Source of the DNA: Mesorhizobium sp. L-8-3
GTDB taxonomy: Bacteria > Pseudomonadota > Alphaproteobacteria > Rhizobiales > Rhizobiaceae
Assembly (NCBI RefSeq): GCF_016756615.1
Contig: NZ_AP023262.1
Location: forward strand, 3,535,501 to 3,599,500
DNA length: 64,000 nucleotides
Direction of reading: 5' to 3'
This document shows, in pieces, positions 53,085 through 62,507 of the stretch; the first letter of the stretch is position 1; each line of letters starts with the position of its first letter. Under the pieces are notes generated by a model. That model ran no database searches. It had not been told where the DNA came from and saw only the letters and a list, made by a program, of their open reading frames with translations. A program made the translations under genes and the position numbers.

Positions 53085-54457
53085 AAGCCGCAGCTTATGA
53101 CGCCATCATCATCGGTGCCGGTCAGGCTGGCCCTTCGCTCGCTGGCCGGCTGAACGATGCCGGCATGCGCGTCGCGCTGATCGAGCGCAAGCTGGTCGGG
53201 GGCACCTGCGTCAACACGGGCTGCATGCCGACCAAGGCGATGGTGGCGAGCGCTTATGCCGCTCATCTCGCTCGACGCGCCTCGGATTACGGGGTCGTGC
53301 TGGCGGGCGGCGTCGGCATCGACATGAAGGCCGTCAAGGCACGCAAGGACAAGGTGTCGAACGACGCGCGCACGGGTCTCGAAGGCTGGATCGCGGGCAT
53401 GACGAACTGTACCCTTTACCGGGGTCATGCCCGGTTCGAGAGCGGCCGCGAGGTCCGCGTCGGCGACGAATTGCTGTCGGCCGACAAGATCTTCCTCAAT
53501 GTCGGCGGACGTGCGTCGGTACCGGACCTGCCGGGTGTGGGCGGGATCGACTATCTCACCAACTCATCGATGATGGATCTGGACGTCCTGCCGCGCCATC
53601 TGGTCGTGGTCGGCGGCAGCTATGTCGCGCTGGAGTTCGCGCAGATGTTCCGCCGTTTCGGCAGCGCCGTGACAGTGATCGAGAAAGGAGCGCGGCTGGT
53701 TACCCGGGAGGATGAAGATGTCTCCGAGGCAATCAAGGGCATATTGGTGAAGGAGGGGATCGCCGTCCATGTCGGTGCTGATGGGATAGGCTTCGAAAGA
53801 AGGGACGACGGGACGGCCGTCTCGTTCCGGCAGGGCGTGGCGCCGGTTGTGGGGTCGCATGTGTTGCTGGCACTCGGCCGGCAGCCCAACACGGACGACC
53901 TCGGCCTCGACAAGGCGGGCGTGAAGACCGACGGCAGGGGATTTGTCCTGGTCGACGACCAGTTGCGGACCAATGTGCCGGGCATCTGGGCAATGGGCGA
54001 CTGCAACGGCAAGGGCGCCTTCACCCACACCTCCTACAATGATTTCGAGATCGTGTCCGCCAACCTGCTCGACGGCGATGCGCGCAAGGTGAGCGACCGC
54101 ATCACGGCCTATGCGCTTTATGTCGACCCGCCGCTTGGCCGGGCCGGGATGACGGTGGCCGAGGCACGCAAATCAGGCCGGCGGGTGCTGGTCGGGGAGA
54201 GGCCCATGACCCGCGTCGGACGGGCCGTGGAGAAGGGCGAGACGCAGGGCTTCATGCGGATCGTCGTCGATGCGGACAGCCAGGAGATCCTCGGCTGTAC
54301 CGTGCTCGGACCGGGGGGCGACGAAGCGGTGCATTGCGTGCTCGACCTGATGTACGCCAAGGCGCCCTATGAGACCTTGCGGCGGGCGGTCCATATCCAT
54401 CCGAATGTCGCGGAGCTGCTGCCGACCATCGCCGGGGAACTGAAGCCGCTCCAATAG
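53081..54457 (+). CDS. FAD-dependent pyridine nucleotide-disulfide oxidoreductase
   Basis: The 458-residue protein has FAD-binding IIIGAGQAGPSLAGRL, redox-active disulfide GGTCVNTGCMPTKA, an NAD(P)-binding GGSYVALEFAQMFRRFG, and a second FAD motif GIWAMGDCNGKGAFTH. It resembles mercuric reductase and lipoamide dehydrogenase but has neither an HMA domain nor a C-terminal CC pair, so mercury reduction is unlikely. Substrate unknown. Coupled to the DUF4126 gene. Confidence 0.85.
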   Translation: MKAAAYDAIIIGAGQAGPSLAGRLNDAGMRVALIERKLVGGTCVNTGCMPTKAMVASAYAAHLARRASDYGVVLAGGVGIDMKAVKARKDKVSNDARTGLEGWIAGMTNCTLYRGHARFESGREVRVGDELLSADKIFLNVGGRASVPDLPGVGGIDYLTNSSMMDLDVLPRHLVVVGGSYVALEFAQMFRRFGSAVTVIEKGARLVTREDEDVSEAIKGILVKEGIAVHVGADGIGFERRDDGTAVSFRQGVAPVVGSHVLLALGRQPNTDDLGLDKAGVKTDGRGFVLVDDQLRTNVPGIWAMGDCNGKGAFTHTSYNDFEIVSANLLDGDARKVSDRITAYALYVDPPLGRAGMTVAEARKSGRRVLVGERPMTRVGRAVEKGETQGFMRIVVDADSQEILGCTVLGPGGDEAVHCVLDLMYAKAPYETLRRAVHIHPNVAELLPTIAGELKPLQ

Positions 54458-54713
54458 GCGAGCCTGGCGGCAAAACGGCAGGCTCATGCCGTTGCCCGGG
54501 CGCGCAGTGCCATCAGGCGGCACTATGGGAATTTGGTCGGAGCCTGAAGACCGGCCTGCGACCTGCCTGCGCAGGAACGGAGGCTGCGGCCAGGCGGGGC
54601 ATCCAAGGGCAACCCGCCGGTCATGCCAGGCGAGTTCCGGTATTGTCGCCCCTCGGGGCTGGTGCTGCGAATCCAGTTGCGTGGCCGCTCATTCGTCGCT
54701 ATGCATTCCAGCC

Positions 54714-54758
54714 ATGATCGCGCTTTCGAACATCAACAAGTGGTGGCGGGCCAGCTGA
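54714..54758 (+). CDS. trpL: trp leader peptide TrpL
   Basis: The 14-residue peptide [14 protein letters not shown] contains tandem Trp codons (TGG TGG). It is followed after 39 bp by a hairpin and T-run and then trpE(G). This is the rhizobial trpE(G) attenuation arrangement: ribosome stalling at the Trp codons when charged tRNA-Trp is scarce prevents the terminator forming. The peptide was too short for routine gene calling. Confidence 0.9.
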   Translation: MIALSNINKWWRAS

Positions 54759-54797
54759 CAGCGGCCCCTCGAACGCGCGTGCGCGAAAGTTGCAGAT

Positions 54798-54832
54798 GGC
54801 CGCAGGAGAAGTCCGGGCGGCCTTTTTGTTTT
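54798..54832 (+). terminator. trp attenuator terminator
   Basis: GGCCGC (54798-54803) pairs with GCGGCC (54817-54822), followed by TTTTTGTTTT (54823-54832). An upstream GCGGGCCAGCTGACAGCGGCCCC segment around the trpL stop can pair with it to form the alternative structures. It sits 44 bp before trpE(G). Confidence 0.85.
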
Positions 54833-54876
54833 GCACGATGCCTCCGGACCGCCCGCGGCGAGACAGGGAGACGGGA

Positions 54877-57066
54877 ATGACGGTCGAAATCCTGGAAGAC
54901 GGCGCCGAACGTTTCGTGACGTCGGGAGGCATAGAGATCACGAGGCAGCGTCACGAGGTCCCTTACCACGGCGCGATCGAGGCTTATCTCGACGGGCTGA
55001 ACAGCCGGCGCGGGGCGGTCTTCTCCTCCAACTATGAGTTTCCGGGCCGCTATACGCGTTGGGACACGGCCATCATCGATCCGCCGCTCGCCATATCCGC
55101 CAAAGGCCGGTCGATGCGGCTCGAGGCGCTCAACGCGCGCGGCGAGGCCCTGCTGGCGCCGATCGTCGCTGCGCTGAAGCCGCTCGCCGAGGTGACCATC
55201 GAGGAGAGTTCGGCGCGCCTGCTGCGGCTCGAGCTCGCCGAGCCGGGGCGGGTCTTCACCGAGGAGGAGCGCAGCCGCGTGCCCTCGGTCTTCACCGTGC
55301 TGCGAGCTGTCACCGGGCTTTTCCACACAGAGAACGACAACAATCTCGGCCTCTACGGCGCCTTCGGCTACGATCTCGCATTCCAGTTCGATCCGGTCGA
55401 GCGCGTGCTCGAGCGCAAGGAAAGCCAGCGCGACCTGGTCCTGTTCCTCCCCGACGAGATCCTGGTCGTCGACCACTACTCAGCCAAGGCCTGGACCGAC
55501 CGGTACGACTATGCCGGGCAGGGCTTCTCGACCGAGGGCCTGCCGCGCGAACGCAGCGAGGAGCCGTTCCGGGCGTCGGACCGCATCCCGCCGCGCGGCG
55601 ACCATGAGCCCGGCGAATATGCGAAGCTGGTCGAGCGGGCGAAGGAGAGTTTCCGCCGCGGCGACCTGTTCGAAGTGGTGCCGGGGCAGATGTTCTACGA
55701 GCGCTGCGAGACGCCGCCCTCGGAGATCTCGCGCCGCCTGAAGGCGATCAACCCGTCGCCCTATTCCTTCTTCATCAATCTCGGCGAAGGCGAATATCTT
55801 ATCGGCGCGTCGCCTGAGATGTTCGTGCGGGTCAATGGGCGCCGTGTCGAGACCTGTCCGATCTCCGGCACGATCAAGCGCGGCGACGATGCGATCTCGG
55901 ATTCGGAGCAGATCCTCAAGCTCCTGAACTCCAAGAAGGACGAGTCCGAGCTGACGATGTGCTCGGATGTCGACCGCAACGACAAGTCGAGGGTCTGCGA
56001 GCCGGGCACGGTGCGCGTCATCGGCCGACGCCAGATCGAGATGTATTCGCGCCTCATCCACACGGTCGACCACATAGAGGGCCGGCTGCGCGAAGGCATG
56101 GACGCGTTCGACGCTTTCCTGTCGCATGCCTGGGCCGTCACCGTGACCGGGGCGCCCAAACTGTGGGCCATGCGCTTCATAGAGCAGAACGAGAAGAGCC
56201 CCCGCGCCTGGTATGGAGGGGCCATCGGCATGGTCCATTTCAACGGCGACCTCAACACCGGATTGACGCTCAGGACCATACGCATCAAGGACGGCATCGC
56301 GGAGGTCCGCGCCGGCGCGACGCTGCTCTTTGATTCCGATCCGCAGGAAGAAGAGGCAGAGACCGAATTGAAGGCATCAGCCATGCTTTCCGCCATCCGC
56401 GATGCCCGCGCCGGCAATTCTGCCGGCGCCGAACGCTCGACGGCCCGCGTCGGCGAAGGGGTCAACATCCTGCTCGTCGATCACGAGGATTCCTTCGTGC
56501 ACACGTTGGCGAACTATTTCCGGCAGACGGGCGCGACGGTGTCGACCGTGCGCACGCCGGTTGCCGAGGAACTGTTCGACAGGCTGCGGCCCGACCTCGT
56601 GGTGCTTTCGCCTGGGCCGGGCACGCCCAAGGATTTCGATTGCGCCGCCACGATCAAGAAGGCGCGCGACCGCGAGCTGCCGATCTTTGGCGTCTGCCTC
56701 GGCCTGCAGGCGCTGGCAGAGGCCTATGGCGGCGAGCTCAGGCAGCTCCATATCCCCATGCACGGCAAGCCGTCGCGGATCCGCGTGTCCAAGCCGGGCG
56801 TGATCTTCTCGGGCCTGCCGAAGGAGGTGACGGTCGGGCGCTATCACTCGATCTTCGCCGATCCCGTGCGGCTGCCTGACGAATTTCTGGTGACGGCGGA
56901 GACGGAAGACGGCGTCATCATGGCCTTCGAGCATCGCAAGGATCCGGTCGCGGCGGTGCAGTTCCATCCCGAATCGATCATGACGCTCGGCCAGAATGCC
57001 GGCATGCGGATGATCGAAAACGTGGTCGCGCACCTGCCCCGAAAGGCCAGGGAGAAGGCGGCCTAA
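54877..57066 (+). CDS. trpE(G): Anthranilate synthase, fused TrpE-TrpG
   Basis: The 729-residue bifunctional enzyme has an N-terminal chorismate-binding TrpE part ([51 protein letters not shown]) and a C-terminal class I glutamine amidotransferase with [15 protein letters not shown] (nucleophile Cys) and QFHPESI. It makes anthranilate from chorismate and glutamine, the first step of tryptophan synthesis. The fusion is typical of rhizobia. ATG 54877 has GGGAGACGGGA upstream. Regulated by the trpL attenuator. Confidence 0.97.
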   Translation: MTVEILEDGAERFVTSGGIEITRQRHEVPYHGAIEAYLDGLNSRRGAVFSSNYEFPGRYTRWDTAIIDPPLAISAKGRSMRLEALNARGEALLAPIVAALKPLAEVTIEESSARLLRLELAEPGRVFTEEERSRVPSVFTVLRAVTGLFHTENDNNLGLYGAFGYDLAFQFDPVERVLERKESQRDLVLFLPDEILVVDHYSAKAWTDRYDYAGQGFSTEGLPRERSEEPFRASDRIPPRGDHEPGEYAKLVERAKESFRRGDLFEVVPGQMFYERCETPPSEISRRLKAINPSPYSFFINLGEGEYLIGASPEMFVRVNGRRVETCPISGTIKRGDDAISDSEQILKLLNSKKDESELTMCSDVDRNDKSRVCEPGTVRVIGRRQIEMYSRLIHTVDHIEGRLREGMDAFDAFLSHAWAVTVTGAPKLWAMRFIEQNEKSPRAWYGGAIGMVHFNGDLNTGLTLRTIRIKDGIAEVRAGATLLFDSDPQEEEAETELKASAMLSAIRDARAGNSAGAERSTARVGEGVNILLVDHEDSFVHTLANYFRQTGATVSTVRTPVAEELFDRLRPDLVVLSPGPGTPKDFDCAATIKKARDRELPIFGVCLGLQALAEAYGGELRQLHIPMHGKPSRIRVSKPGVIFSGLPKEVTVGRYHSIFADPVRLPDEFLVTAETEDGVIMAFEHRKDPVAAVQFHPESIMTLGQNAGMRMIENVVAHLPRKAREKAA

Positions 57067-57076
57067 CCGACGGGCC

Positions 57077-58273
57077 TCAGATCTTCACCAGCATCGCCGT
57101 GAGATACATGAAGCCGACGCCGGCCGTGAGGCCGGCCAGCACGGCGGGCGAGACCAGGATGCCCGCCGTGTCGCTGCCGCGGCGCAGCAGCGCCGTCACT
57201 TCGACGATGACCTGGAGGATCGCGCCGGTACCGATGGCCAGCGCAAGGGCGGACCATTGCGGCGCAAAGGCAAGGCTGCCCATCCACACGCCGAGGACCG
57301 CCGGACCGCCGGCGATCATAGTCAGGGCAGCGAAGGCCGTAAGGGGTGGGCGCTTCTTCAGGAGCGGTACGGCGATGCCTATGCCCTCGGTGATGTTGTG
57401 CAGGGTGAAGCCAAGTACCAGGAACGTCCCGAGGCCGGCCATGCCCGCGGCGAAGGCAGCGCCGATCGCCAGCCCTTCGCCGAAATTGTGGAGCCCGATA
57501 CCGATGGCGATGTAGGTGGCGAGCGCCATCCCCGTGGGCGCGCCGTGCCTGCGGCCGATCGCCATGAGCAGGAGGAAACTGCCGGTCGCGGCGAGCACGA
57601 CCATGGTCGGGCCCTGGAAGATCGCCGCTGCCTCGCCGGCAAGCTCCAGCGCATCCTCAAAGGCATCGACGAACAGAAAGGCGAGCAGACCGACGGTCAA
57701 TGCGAGAAGAAAATTCATCCCGTCGCGACCGACCCCGCGCAAAGCCGGATAGAACATCAGGCCGATCGCGACCGGCAGGATGCCGACGAAGGCGCCGAGC
57801 AGTGCTTGCGAGACAAGGCTTGTGCCGTCAGCGGTCGGCGTGGCCACCGCTACAGGAATCTCGTGTTCGAAGGTCGTCCCGGTGTTCGTCACGACCTTGA
57901 CGACATGGGCGTCGCCCTGCACCCAGGGGAACGGCAATTTGACCCAGGCGGTAGTGCCGCGCGCGATCGGTCCCGGCGGTTCCTGTTCGAACTGCCAATA
58001 GGCGTCGTCGACCTGGACCTGGGCGATGGTCATCGGCTCCGAGCCGCCGGCGCGGACCAGAAGGCGAAGGCCGCCGGCGTCGAGCACGACGCGCTCGAAG
58101 GTCAGTTTCTCGACGGGCGGCAAACCGTCGCGCGAGATTGCCAGCGGATTGGCCGTCACCAGCCAGACGATCGCTGAAGCAAGCACGGCGAGCGGCAGAA
58201 CCGCCCATAAGAGCGCCCCGCGGGCGGGCCGCACTGCACCCGACTGGTCGCCGGCCTGCGAAGCCCCGCTCAT
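57077..58273 (-). CDS. ZIP-family metal transporter with N-terminal extracytoplasmic domain
   Basis: The 398-residue protein has an N-terminal membrane segment (about 20-40), a ~110-residue domain with VKLPFPWVQGDAHVVKVVTNTGTTFEHEIPV, then eight ZIP-type segments. Metal-site motifs are IGLHNFGEGLAIG and FTLHNITEGIGI. ZIP carriers import Zn, Fe or Mn; the appended domain could be a metal-binding cupredoxin-like fold but has no obvious copper ligands. Its ATG overlaps the multicopper oxidase stop (ATGA), so the two act together. Confidence 0.82.
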   Translation of the reverse strand: MSGASQAGDQSGAVRPARGALLWAVLPLAVLASAIVWLVTANPLAISRDGLPPVEKLTFERVVLDAGGLRLLVRAGGSEPMTIAQVQVDDAYWQFEQEPPGPIARGTTAWVKLPFPWVQGDAHVVKVVTNTGTTFEHEIPVAVATPTADGTSLVSQALLGAFVGILPVAIGLMFYPALRGVGRDGMNFLLALTVGLLAFLFVDAFEDALELAGEAAAIFQGPTMVVLAATGSFLLLMAIGRRHGAPTGMALATYIAIGIGLHNFGEGLAIGAAFAAGMAGLGTFLVLGFTLHNITEGIGIAVPLLKKRPPLTAFAALTMIAGGPAVLGVWMGSLAFAPQWSALALAIGTGAILQVIVEVTALLRRGSDTAGILVSPAVLAGLTAGVGFMYLTAMLVKI

Positions 58274-59388
58274 GCCATGTCCTCCGTCACGTCGAACATG
58301 CCGACCCAGCCGAGCTCGGTGAACTCCGACTGGTGCGGGTGGAACATATAGAGGCCCGGTTCGTGATCGCGGTAGGTGAATTCGAGGATGCCGCGCTGCG
58401 CCTGGCATTGCGTTATCAGGTCGACCGTCCTCAGCGTCGGCGTCAATGTCGTGCCCTGATCGAAATAGTCGAAGAAGTTTCCGTGGAGATGAAAGGAGTT
58501 TATCGGGTCGAACTCGACGACGTTGACGAGATAGATGCGGACCGGCCTGCTTCGCGCAATCCTGATCGGCGCTTTCATGAAGCAGTGCGCGATGGTGTTT
58601 GCCGCATAGAATTCGTTCTCGCCGTCGAAATTCGTGTCGAAGGCATTCATCACCATCACCAGCTCCTGCCACTCGCGGTTCTCCGGGCTGCCCAGCAGGC
58701 GCGAGCGGGCGATATCGGCGTGTTCGGGGTGAAGGGCCGGATCGGGGTCGACCACAAAGGCGCCGTACATGCCCTTGTGCAGGTGCCGCTTCAGCGGCAG
58801 CGCGTGGCAGTGATAGAGATGACAGCCGAAGGGGCGAGCATCGAATTCGTATACGAACTCTTCCCCGGGGCCGATCAGCCCGGCACCGGGGACGCCGTCC
58901 ATGCGCGCGGCGTGGATGCCATGGAAATGCATGGAATGCGGGTGCGAGCCGTAGTTCCTGAAGGTGAAGCGCAGCCGGTCACCTTCGGTCGCGCGGAAGG
59001 CGGGACCCGGAACGCGGCCGTTATAGGTCCAGGCGGGAAACATCACGCCGGGCGCGATCTCGATCTCCTTGTCCTCCGCCGTGATCTCCCAGCTTCGCAG
59101 CCTGCGGCCATCGGGCAGTGTCGAGACCGTGCCGGTATCCCAGTCGGTGAGCATATCAGTCGGATCAAAGCCGTTGCCCGCACTGTCGACCTCCCCGACG
59201 GTGACCATGGCGCCATGGGCGCCGGAATGGGCGTTCGGGGCGGGAGTGCCTGCGTCGGTCGCGTGCTGCGAATGGTCGGCCTGGCCGCTTGCGGCCCCCA
59301 ATGTCGCGCCGCCCGCCGCGACAACCCCGCCGGCCAGGACGGCGCGACGGCTCAACTGACCCTGCAACCATGCCGTCGTATCGGTCAT
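58270..59388 (-). CDS. Two-domain multicopper oxidase, Tat-exported
   Basis: The 372-residue protein has a twin-arginine signal SRRAVLAGGVVAAGGATLGAA. Copper motifs are HPHSMHFHG and HLYHCHALPLKRHLHKGM in the first domain and NSFHLHG and MFHPHQSEF in the second. The cysteine of a type 1 site (HCH...M) is only in domain 1; the domain-2 equivalent is HPH without cysteine. This is the nitrite-reductase-like or type B two-domain layout. It probably oxidises a metal or small substrate in the periplasm in partnership with the ZIP transporter. Confidence 0.85.
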   Translation of the reverse strand: MTDTTAWLQGQLSRRAVLAGGVVAAGGATLGAASGQADHSQHATDAGTPAPNAHSGAHGAMVTVGEVDSAGNGFDPTDMLTDWDTGTVSTLPDGRRLRSWEITAEDKEIEIAPGVMFPAWTYNGRVPGPAFRATEGDRLRFTFRNYGSHPHSMHFHGIHAARMDGVPGAGLIGPGEEFVYEFDARPFGCHLYHCHALPLKRHLHKGMYGAFVVDPDPALHPEHADIARSRLLGSPENREWQELVMVMNAFDTNFDGENEFYAANTIAHCFMKAPIRIARSRPVRIYLVNVVEFDPINSFHLHGNFFDYFDQGTTLTPTLRTVDLITQCQAQRGILEFTYRDHEPGLYMFHPHQSEFTELGWVGMFDVTEDMA

Positions 59389-59398
59389 AGCTTCCTTC

Positions 59399-59450
59399 CC
59401 GGGCTTCTACTGCAAATGCAAACGATTTGCATCATCGTTCAGAAGCCCGG
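59399..59450. promoter_or_regulatory. Nested dyad upstream of the oxidase/ZIP operon
   Basis: An inner palindrome ATGCAAA-CGA-TTTGCAT (59416-59432) lies 28 bp upstream of the oxidase start. It is enclosed by 10-bp outer arms CCGGGCTTCT (59399-59408) and AGAAGCCCGG (59441-59450). TGCAAA-type dyads resemble Fur/Mur-family metalloregulator sites of rhizobia, and metal control would suit the operon. The assignment to a specific regulator is inference. Confidence 0.55.
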
Positions 59451-59606
59451 CTTTTTCAAGCGGAATATCGCGGTCGGCCACGGGCCGAAGGGGAGGCGGC
59501 CGAAAATGACGCTCCCGGTCTGGTCGCCTGCCGGGCTCGGACATTTCTGCACGGGCGAGAGATGCGCTACGAAGTAATTTCCGATGTCAGGCCACGGGAG
59601 AGACAG

Positions 59607-60386
59607 ATGCCGGAAGGAATGCTTGCGATCCCCGATCTCGCGGGAAAGGCCGTTCTCGTCACGGGAGCCTCGACCGGGATCGGCGCGGCCCTTGTGCGCG
59701 CCTATGCCCGTCAGGGCTGCCGCGTTGGCCTGCACTACAATGCGAGCAAGGCCCCGGCCGAGGAACTGGCCGGGGCGATCCGCAGTGACGGCGGCGAGGT
59801 GTTTCTCACCCAAGGCGACTTTTCGGTCTCGGCTGACGTCGAGCGCGTGGTCGAGGAGTGCGCGGTGCATTTCGGCCGGCTCGACGGGCTCGTCAACAAT
59901 GCCGGCGGCATGCTGGGTCGCGTGGCGTACGCGGACATGACCGATACCCAGTATGATGCGGTGATGAACCTCAATGCTCGGTCGGTGATCACCGCCTGCC
60001 GTGTCGCCTTGCCGTGGCTGAAGCGGAACGGCGGCTTCATCATCAATACGTCCTCGATCGCGGCCCGCAACGGCGCGGGAGGAGGGGCAGGGCTCTACGG
60101 CTCGGCCAAGGCCTTCGTCTCGAACGTCACCCGCGGGCTTGCCAAGGAGTTGGTCGGCCATGGCATCCGCGTCAATGCGGTCGCGCCCGGCGTGATCGCC
60201 ACGCCGTTCCACGAACGCTATTCCTCCGACGAGCAGATGAGGGCGATGGTCGCCACGATCCCGCAGGGCAGGGCCGGCTCCGCCGAAGATTGCGTCGGCG
60301 CCTATCTGTTCCTCTCCTCCGCCGCATTGAGCGGCTACATCACGGGACAGATCATCGAGGTGAATGGCGGCCAGTTGATGCCGTAG
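59607..60386 (+). CDS. SDR-family oxidoreductase
   Basis: The 259-residue classical SDR has VTGASTGIGAALVRAYARQGCRVG for coenzyme binding, NNAGG, catalytic serine in NTSSIAARNG and YGSAK, and VAPGVIATPFHERYSSDEQM. The arginine after the second beta strand (YNASKAPAE context) does not settle NAD versus NADP. Substrate unknown. I chose ATG 59607 with GGGAG upstream. It is the divergent neighbour of the multicopper oxidase. Confidence 0.85.
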   Translation: MPEGMLAIPDLAGKAVLVTGASTGIGAALVRAYARQGCRVGLHYNASKAPAEELAGAIRSDGGEVFLTQGDFSVSADVERVVEECAVHFGRLDGLVNNAGGMLGRVAYADMTDTQYDAVMNLNARSVITACRVALPWLKRNGGFIINTSSIAARNGAGGGAGLYGSAKAFVSNVTRGLAKELVGHGIRVNAVAPGVIATPFHERYSSDEQMRAMVATIPQGRAGSAEDCVGAYLFLSSAALSGYITGQIIEVNGGQLMP

Positions 60387-60471
60387 GCGTGGCCCACGCC
60401 TTGACGATGCTGGCGGGGTTCAAAATGCGGCGTGGAGCGACTAAACCGGGAAGGCTCCGCAGGAACGCCCG

Positions 60472-61560
60472 ATGCATTCTCCCACCCAGCCGCCAGTCCC
60501 CGAACCGCTCGCACGGCTGCGGCCTTCGTTGCAGTGGGCGTTGCTGATCGCCTTGTCCGTACTGTTCGCCGGCCTGCTCGAAGGGGCGCGCCTGCCGGCA
60601 GCCTTGCTGGTCGGTCCCATGATGGCGGCCATCGTCTGCGGTACCAACGGGGCTCGGATGCGCGTGCCGCAGCCCGCCTTCGGCGCCGCCCAGGCGATCG
60701 TGGGCTGCCTCGTCGCCGCTTCGATCGAGCCGGAGATCCTGTCGGCCTTCCTCGACGACTGGCCCCTCTTCCTCCTTGCGGTGATCGCGACCGTCTGCGC
60801 GTCGAGCTTCCTCGGCTACCTGATCAGCCGCTGGAAGGTCCTGCCGGGCACGACCGCCGTCTGGGGATCGGCGCCGGGTGCCGCCACCGCCATGGTGCTT
60901 ATGGCGGATGCTTTCGGCGCCGACGCGCGCCTCGTCGCCTTCATGCAGTATCTGAGGGTGATCTTCGTCTCGGTGGCGGCCGCCCTGATCGCGCGCATGT
61001 TCGTCGACACGTCAGATGTCGACGCGCCGGCTCTTATCTGGTTTCCTGATATCGACGGTCCGGCATTCGCCGCGACGATCCTGGTGGCAGTGGCGGGCGG
61101 CAGTCTCGGCTATCTGCTCAGGCTTCCTTCTCCTTATTTCCTGGGTACCATGATGCTTGGTGCGACGGTGCACCTCGGGGCCGGCATCACAATGCAACTG
61201 CCGGAATGGCTGCTGGCGATCAGCTACGCGCTGGTCGGCTGGTCGATCGGGCTCAATTTCAATCGCGCCATATTGCGCCACGCGACCCGTGCCCTGCCGC
61301 AGATCGTACTGTCGATCCTGGCGCTTATGGTCTTTTGCGGCGGGTTGGCGTGGCTGCTCGTGCTGCTGCTCGATATCGACCCGCTGACCGCCTATCTGGC
61401 GACCAGCCCGGGCGGTATGGATTCGGTCGCCATCATCGCGGCGGCGTCCGACACCGTGAACATTTCCTTCATCATGGCGCTGCAGATGGCGCGCTTCCTG
61501 TTCGTGCTGATCTTCGGGCCGCCCATATCGAGGCTGGTGGCGCGGCGGATCGGCGGGTGA
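60472..61560 (+). CDS. AbrB-family (PF05145) membrane protein
   Basis: The 362-residue protein has about ten membrane segments in two similar halves. It carries VWGSAPGAATAMVLMADAFGADARLVAFMQYLRV and the mirrored TSPGGMDSVAIIAAASD, features of the AbrB/putative ammonia monooxygenase membrane family. The function is unproven; the name AbrB reflects a historical genetic link, not DNA binding. It starts 85 bp after the SDR gene. Confidence 0.8.
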   Translation: MHSPTQPPVPEPLARLRPSLQWALLIALSVLFAGLLEGARLPAALLVGPMMAAIVCGTNGARMRVPQPAFGAAQAIVGCLVAASIEPEILSAFLDDWPLFLLAVIATVCASSFLGYLISRWKVLPGTTAVWGSAPGAATAMVLMADAFGADARLVAFMQYLRVIFVSVAAALIARMFVDTSDVDAPALIWFPDIDGPAFAATILVAVAGGSLGYLLRLPSPYFLGTMMLGATVHLGAGITMQLPEWLLAISYALVGWSIGLNFNRAILRHATRALPQIVLSILALMVFCGGLAWLLVLLLDIDPLTAYLATSPGGMDSVAIIAAASDTVNISFIMALQMARFLFVLIFGPPISRLVARRIGG

Positions 61561-61570
61561 AGTCGATCGC

Positions 61571-62395
61571 CTACTGCCTGGCGCTTTTGAAATAGTCGCG
61601 CGGCGCCTTGCCGAGCATCCTTCGGAACATGGTCGTGAAGGCGGGCACGCTGTCATAGCCGAGGTCGATCGCCACGCTGGTCACGGGCTCGCCCTCGGCG
61701 AGTCGGGGCAGTGCGGCAAATAGGCAGGCCTGCTGCCGCCAGGTCGAGAGGCTCAAACCGGTCTCGCGCAGGAACAGGCGGGTGAAGCTGCGCCGGCTCA
61801 CGCCGATGGAAGCAGCCCACCCGTCGATCGTGGCATGCGGCGAGGGGTGCTCGATGAAGCGGCGGCAGAGCGCGGCGAGCCGCGGTTCGGCAGGGAAGGG
61901 GAGACCGAGGGGGCGCTGCGGCAGATTGGGGATCTCATGGAGCAGCAGGCCCATGACCAGGGCGGCACGGCCTGACTGGCGCGCCTCCTGCGGCAATGCC
62001 ATAGCCTCGAGGATCAGGCTCGCGGCGAGGTCGGTCAGGCCGACGACACGCAGCCGGTCCGGCAGACCGGCGATGGCGCCGGGGATCACATAGACCGAGT
62101 GCATGTCCACCGCCCCCAGCATCTCCACCGAATGGTCGATGCCTGACGGGATCCACATCGCGTGGTCGGGCGGCACCATCCAGCGGCCCTCCGCGGTGGT
62201 GATCTTCACCACGCCGGTGCGCGCATGCAGAAGCTGGGCACGGCTGTGGCGGTGCTCCGGCACGCGATATCCATCAGGATACTCGCCAGGGAGAGCCACG
62301 ACGGCGCCCTCGACCTTCTCCAGCCAGGCGAGCCGTTGGGCATGGAGCAGACCCAGTTCCGGATCCGATACGTTCCTGAAATCGGTCTTTTGCAT
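61571..62395 (-). CDS. AraC-family transcriptional regulator
   Basis: The 274-residue regulator has an N-terminal cupin-like sensor (HRHSRAQLLHARTGVVKI, WMVPPDHAMWIPSG) and a C-terminal double helix-turn-helix (ASIGVSRRSFTRLFLRETGLS and IDLGYDSVPAFTTMFRRMLGKAPRDYFK). ATG 62395 is 113 bp from the divergent MFS gene, which it most likely controls. Confidence 0.9.
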   Translation of the reverse strand: MQKTDFRNVSDPELGLLHAQRLAWLEKVEGAVVALPGEYPDGYRVPEHRHSRAQLLHARTGVVKITTAEGRWMVPPDHAMWIPSGIDHSVEMLGAVDMHSVYVIPGAIAGLPDRLRVVGLTDLAASLILEAMALPQEARQSGRAALVMGLLLHEIPNLPQRPLGLPFPAEPRLAALCRRFIEHPSPHATIDGWAASIGVSRRSFTRLFLRETGLSLSTWRQQACLFAALPRLAEGEPVTSVAIDLGYDSVPAFTTMFRRMLGKAPRDYFKSARQ

Positions 62396-62507
62396 GGGAG
62401 TTTGGCCCACTCGCGAAGCTGTTGGACCAAACCACGAAGGCAGGTCGACATCAAGCGGCGTATAGGAGGCGCCGGCCCAATCGTGGCCGAGCTTCCCGGA
62501 GACCGCC

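Noticed and set aside
53081-54457. Mercuric reductase (merA) and a mercury-resistance operon
   Set aside because: The protein has no HMA domain and no C-terminal cysteine pair, and no merR, merT or merP is present.
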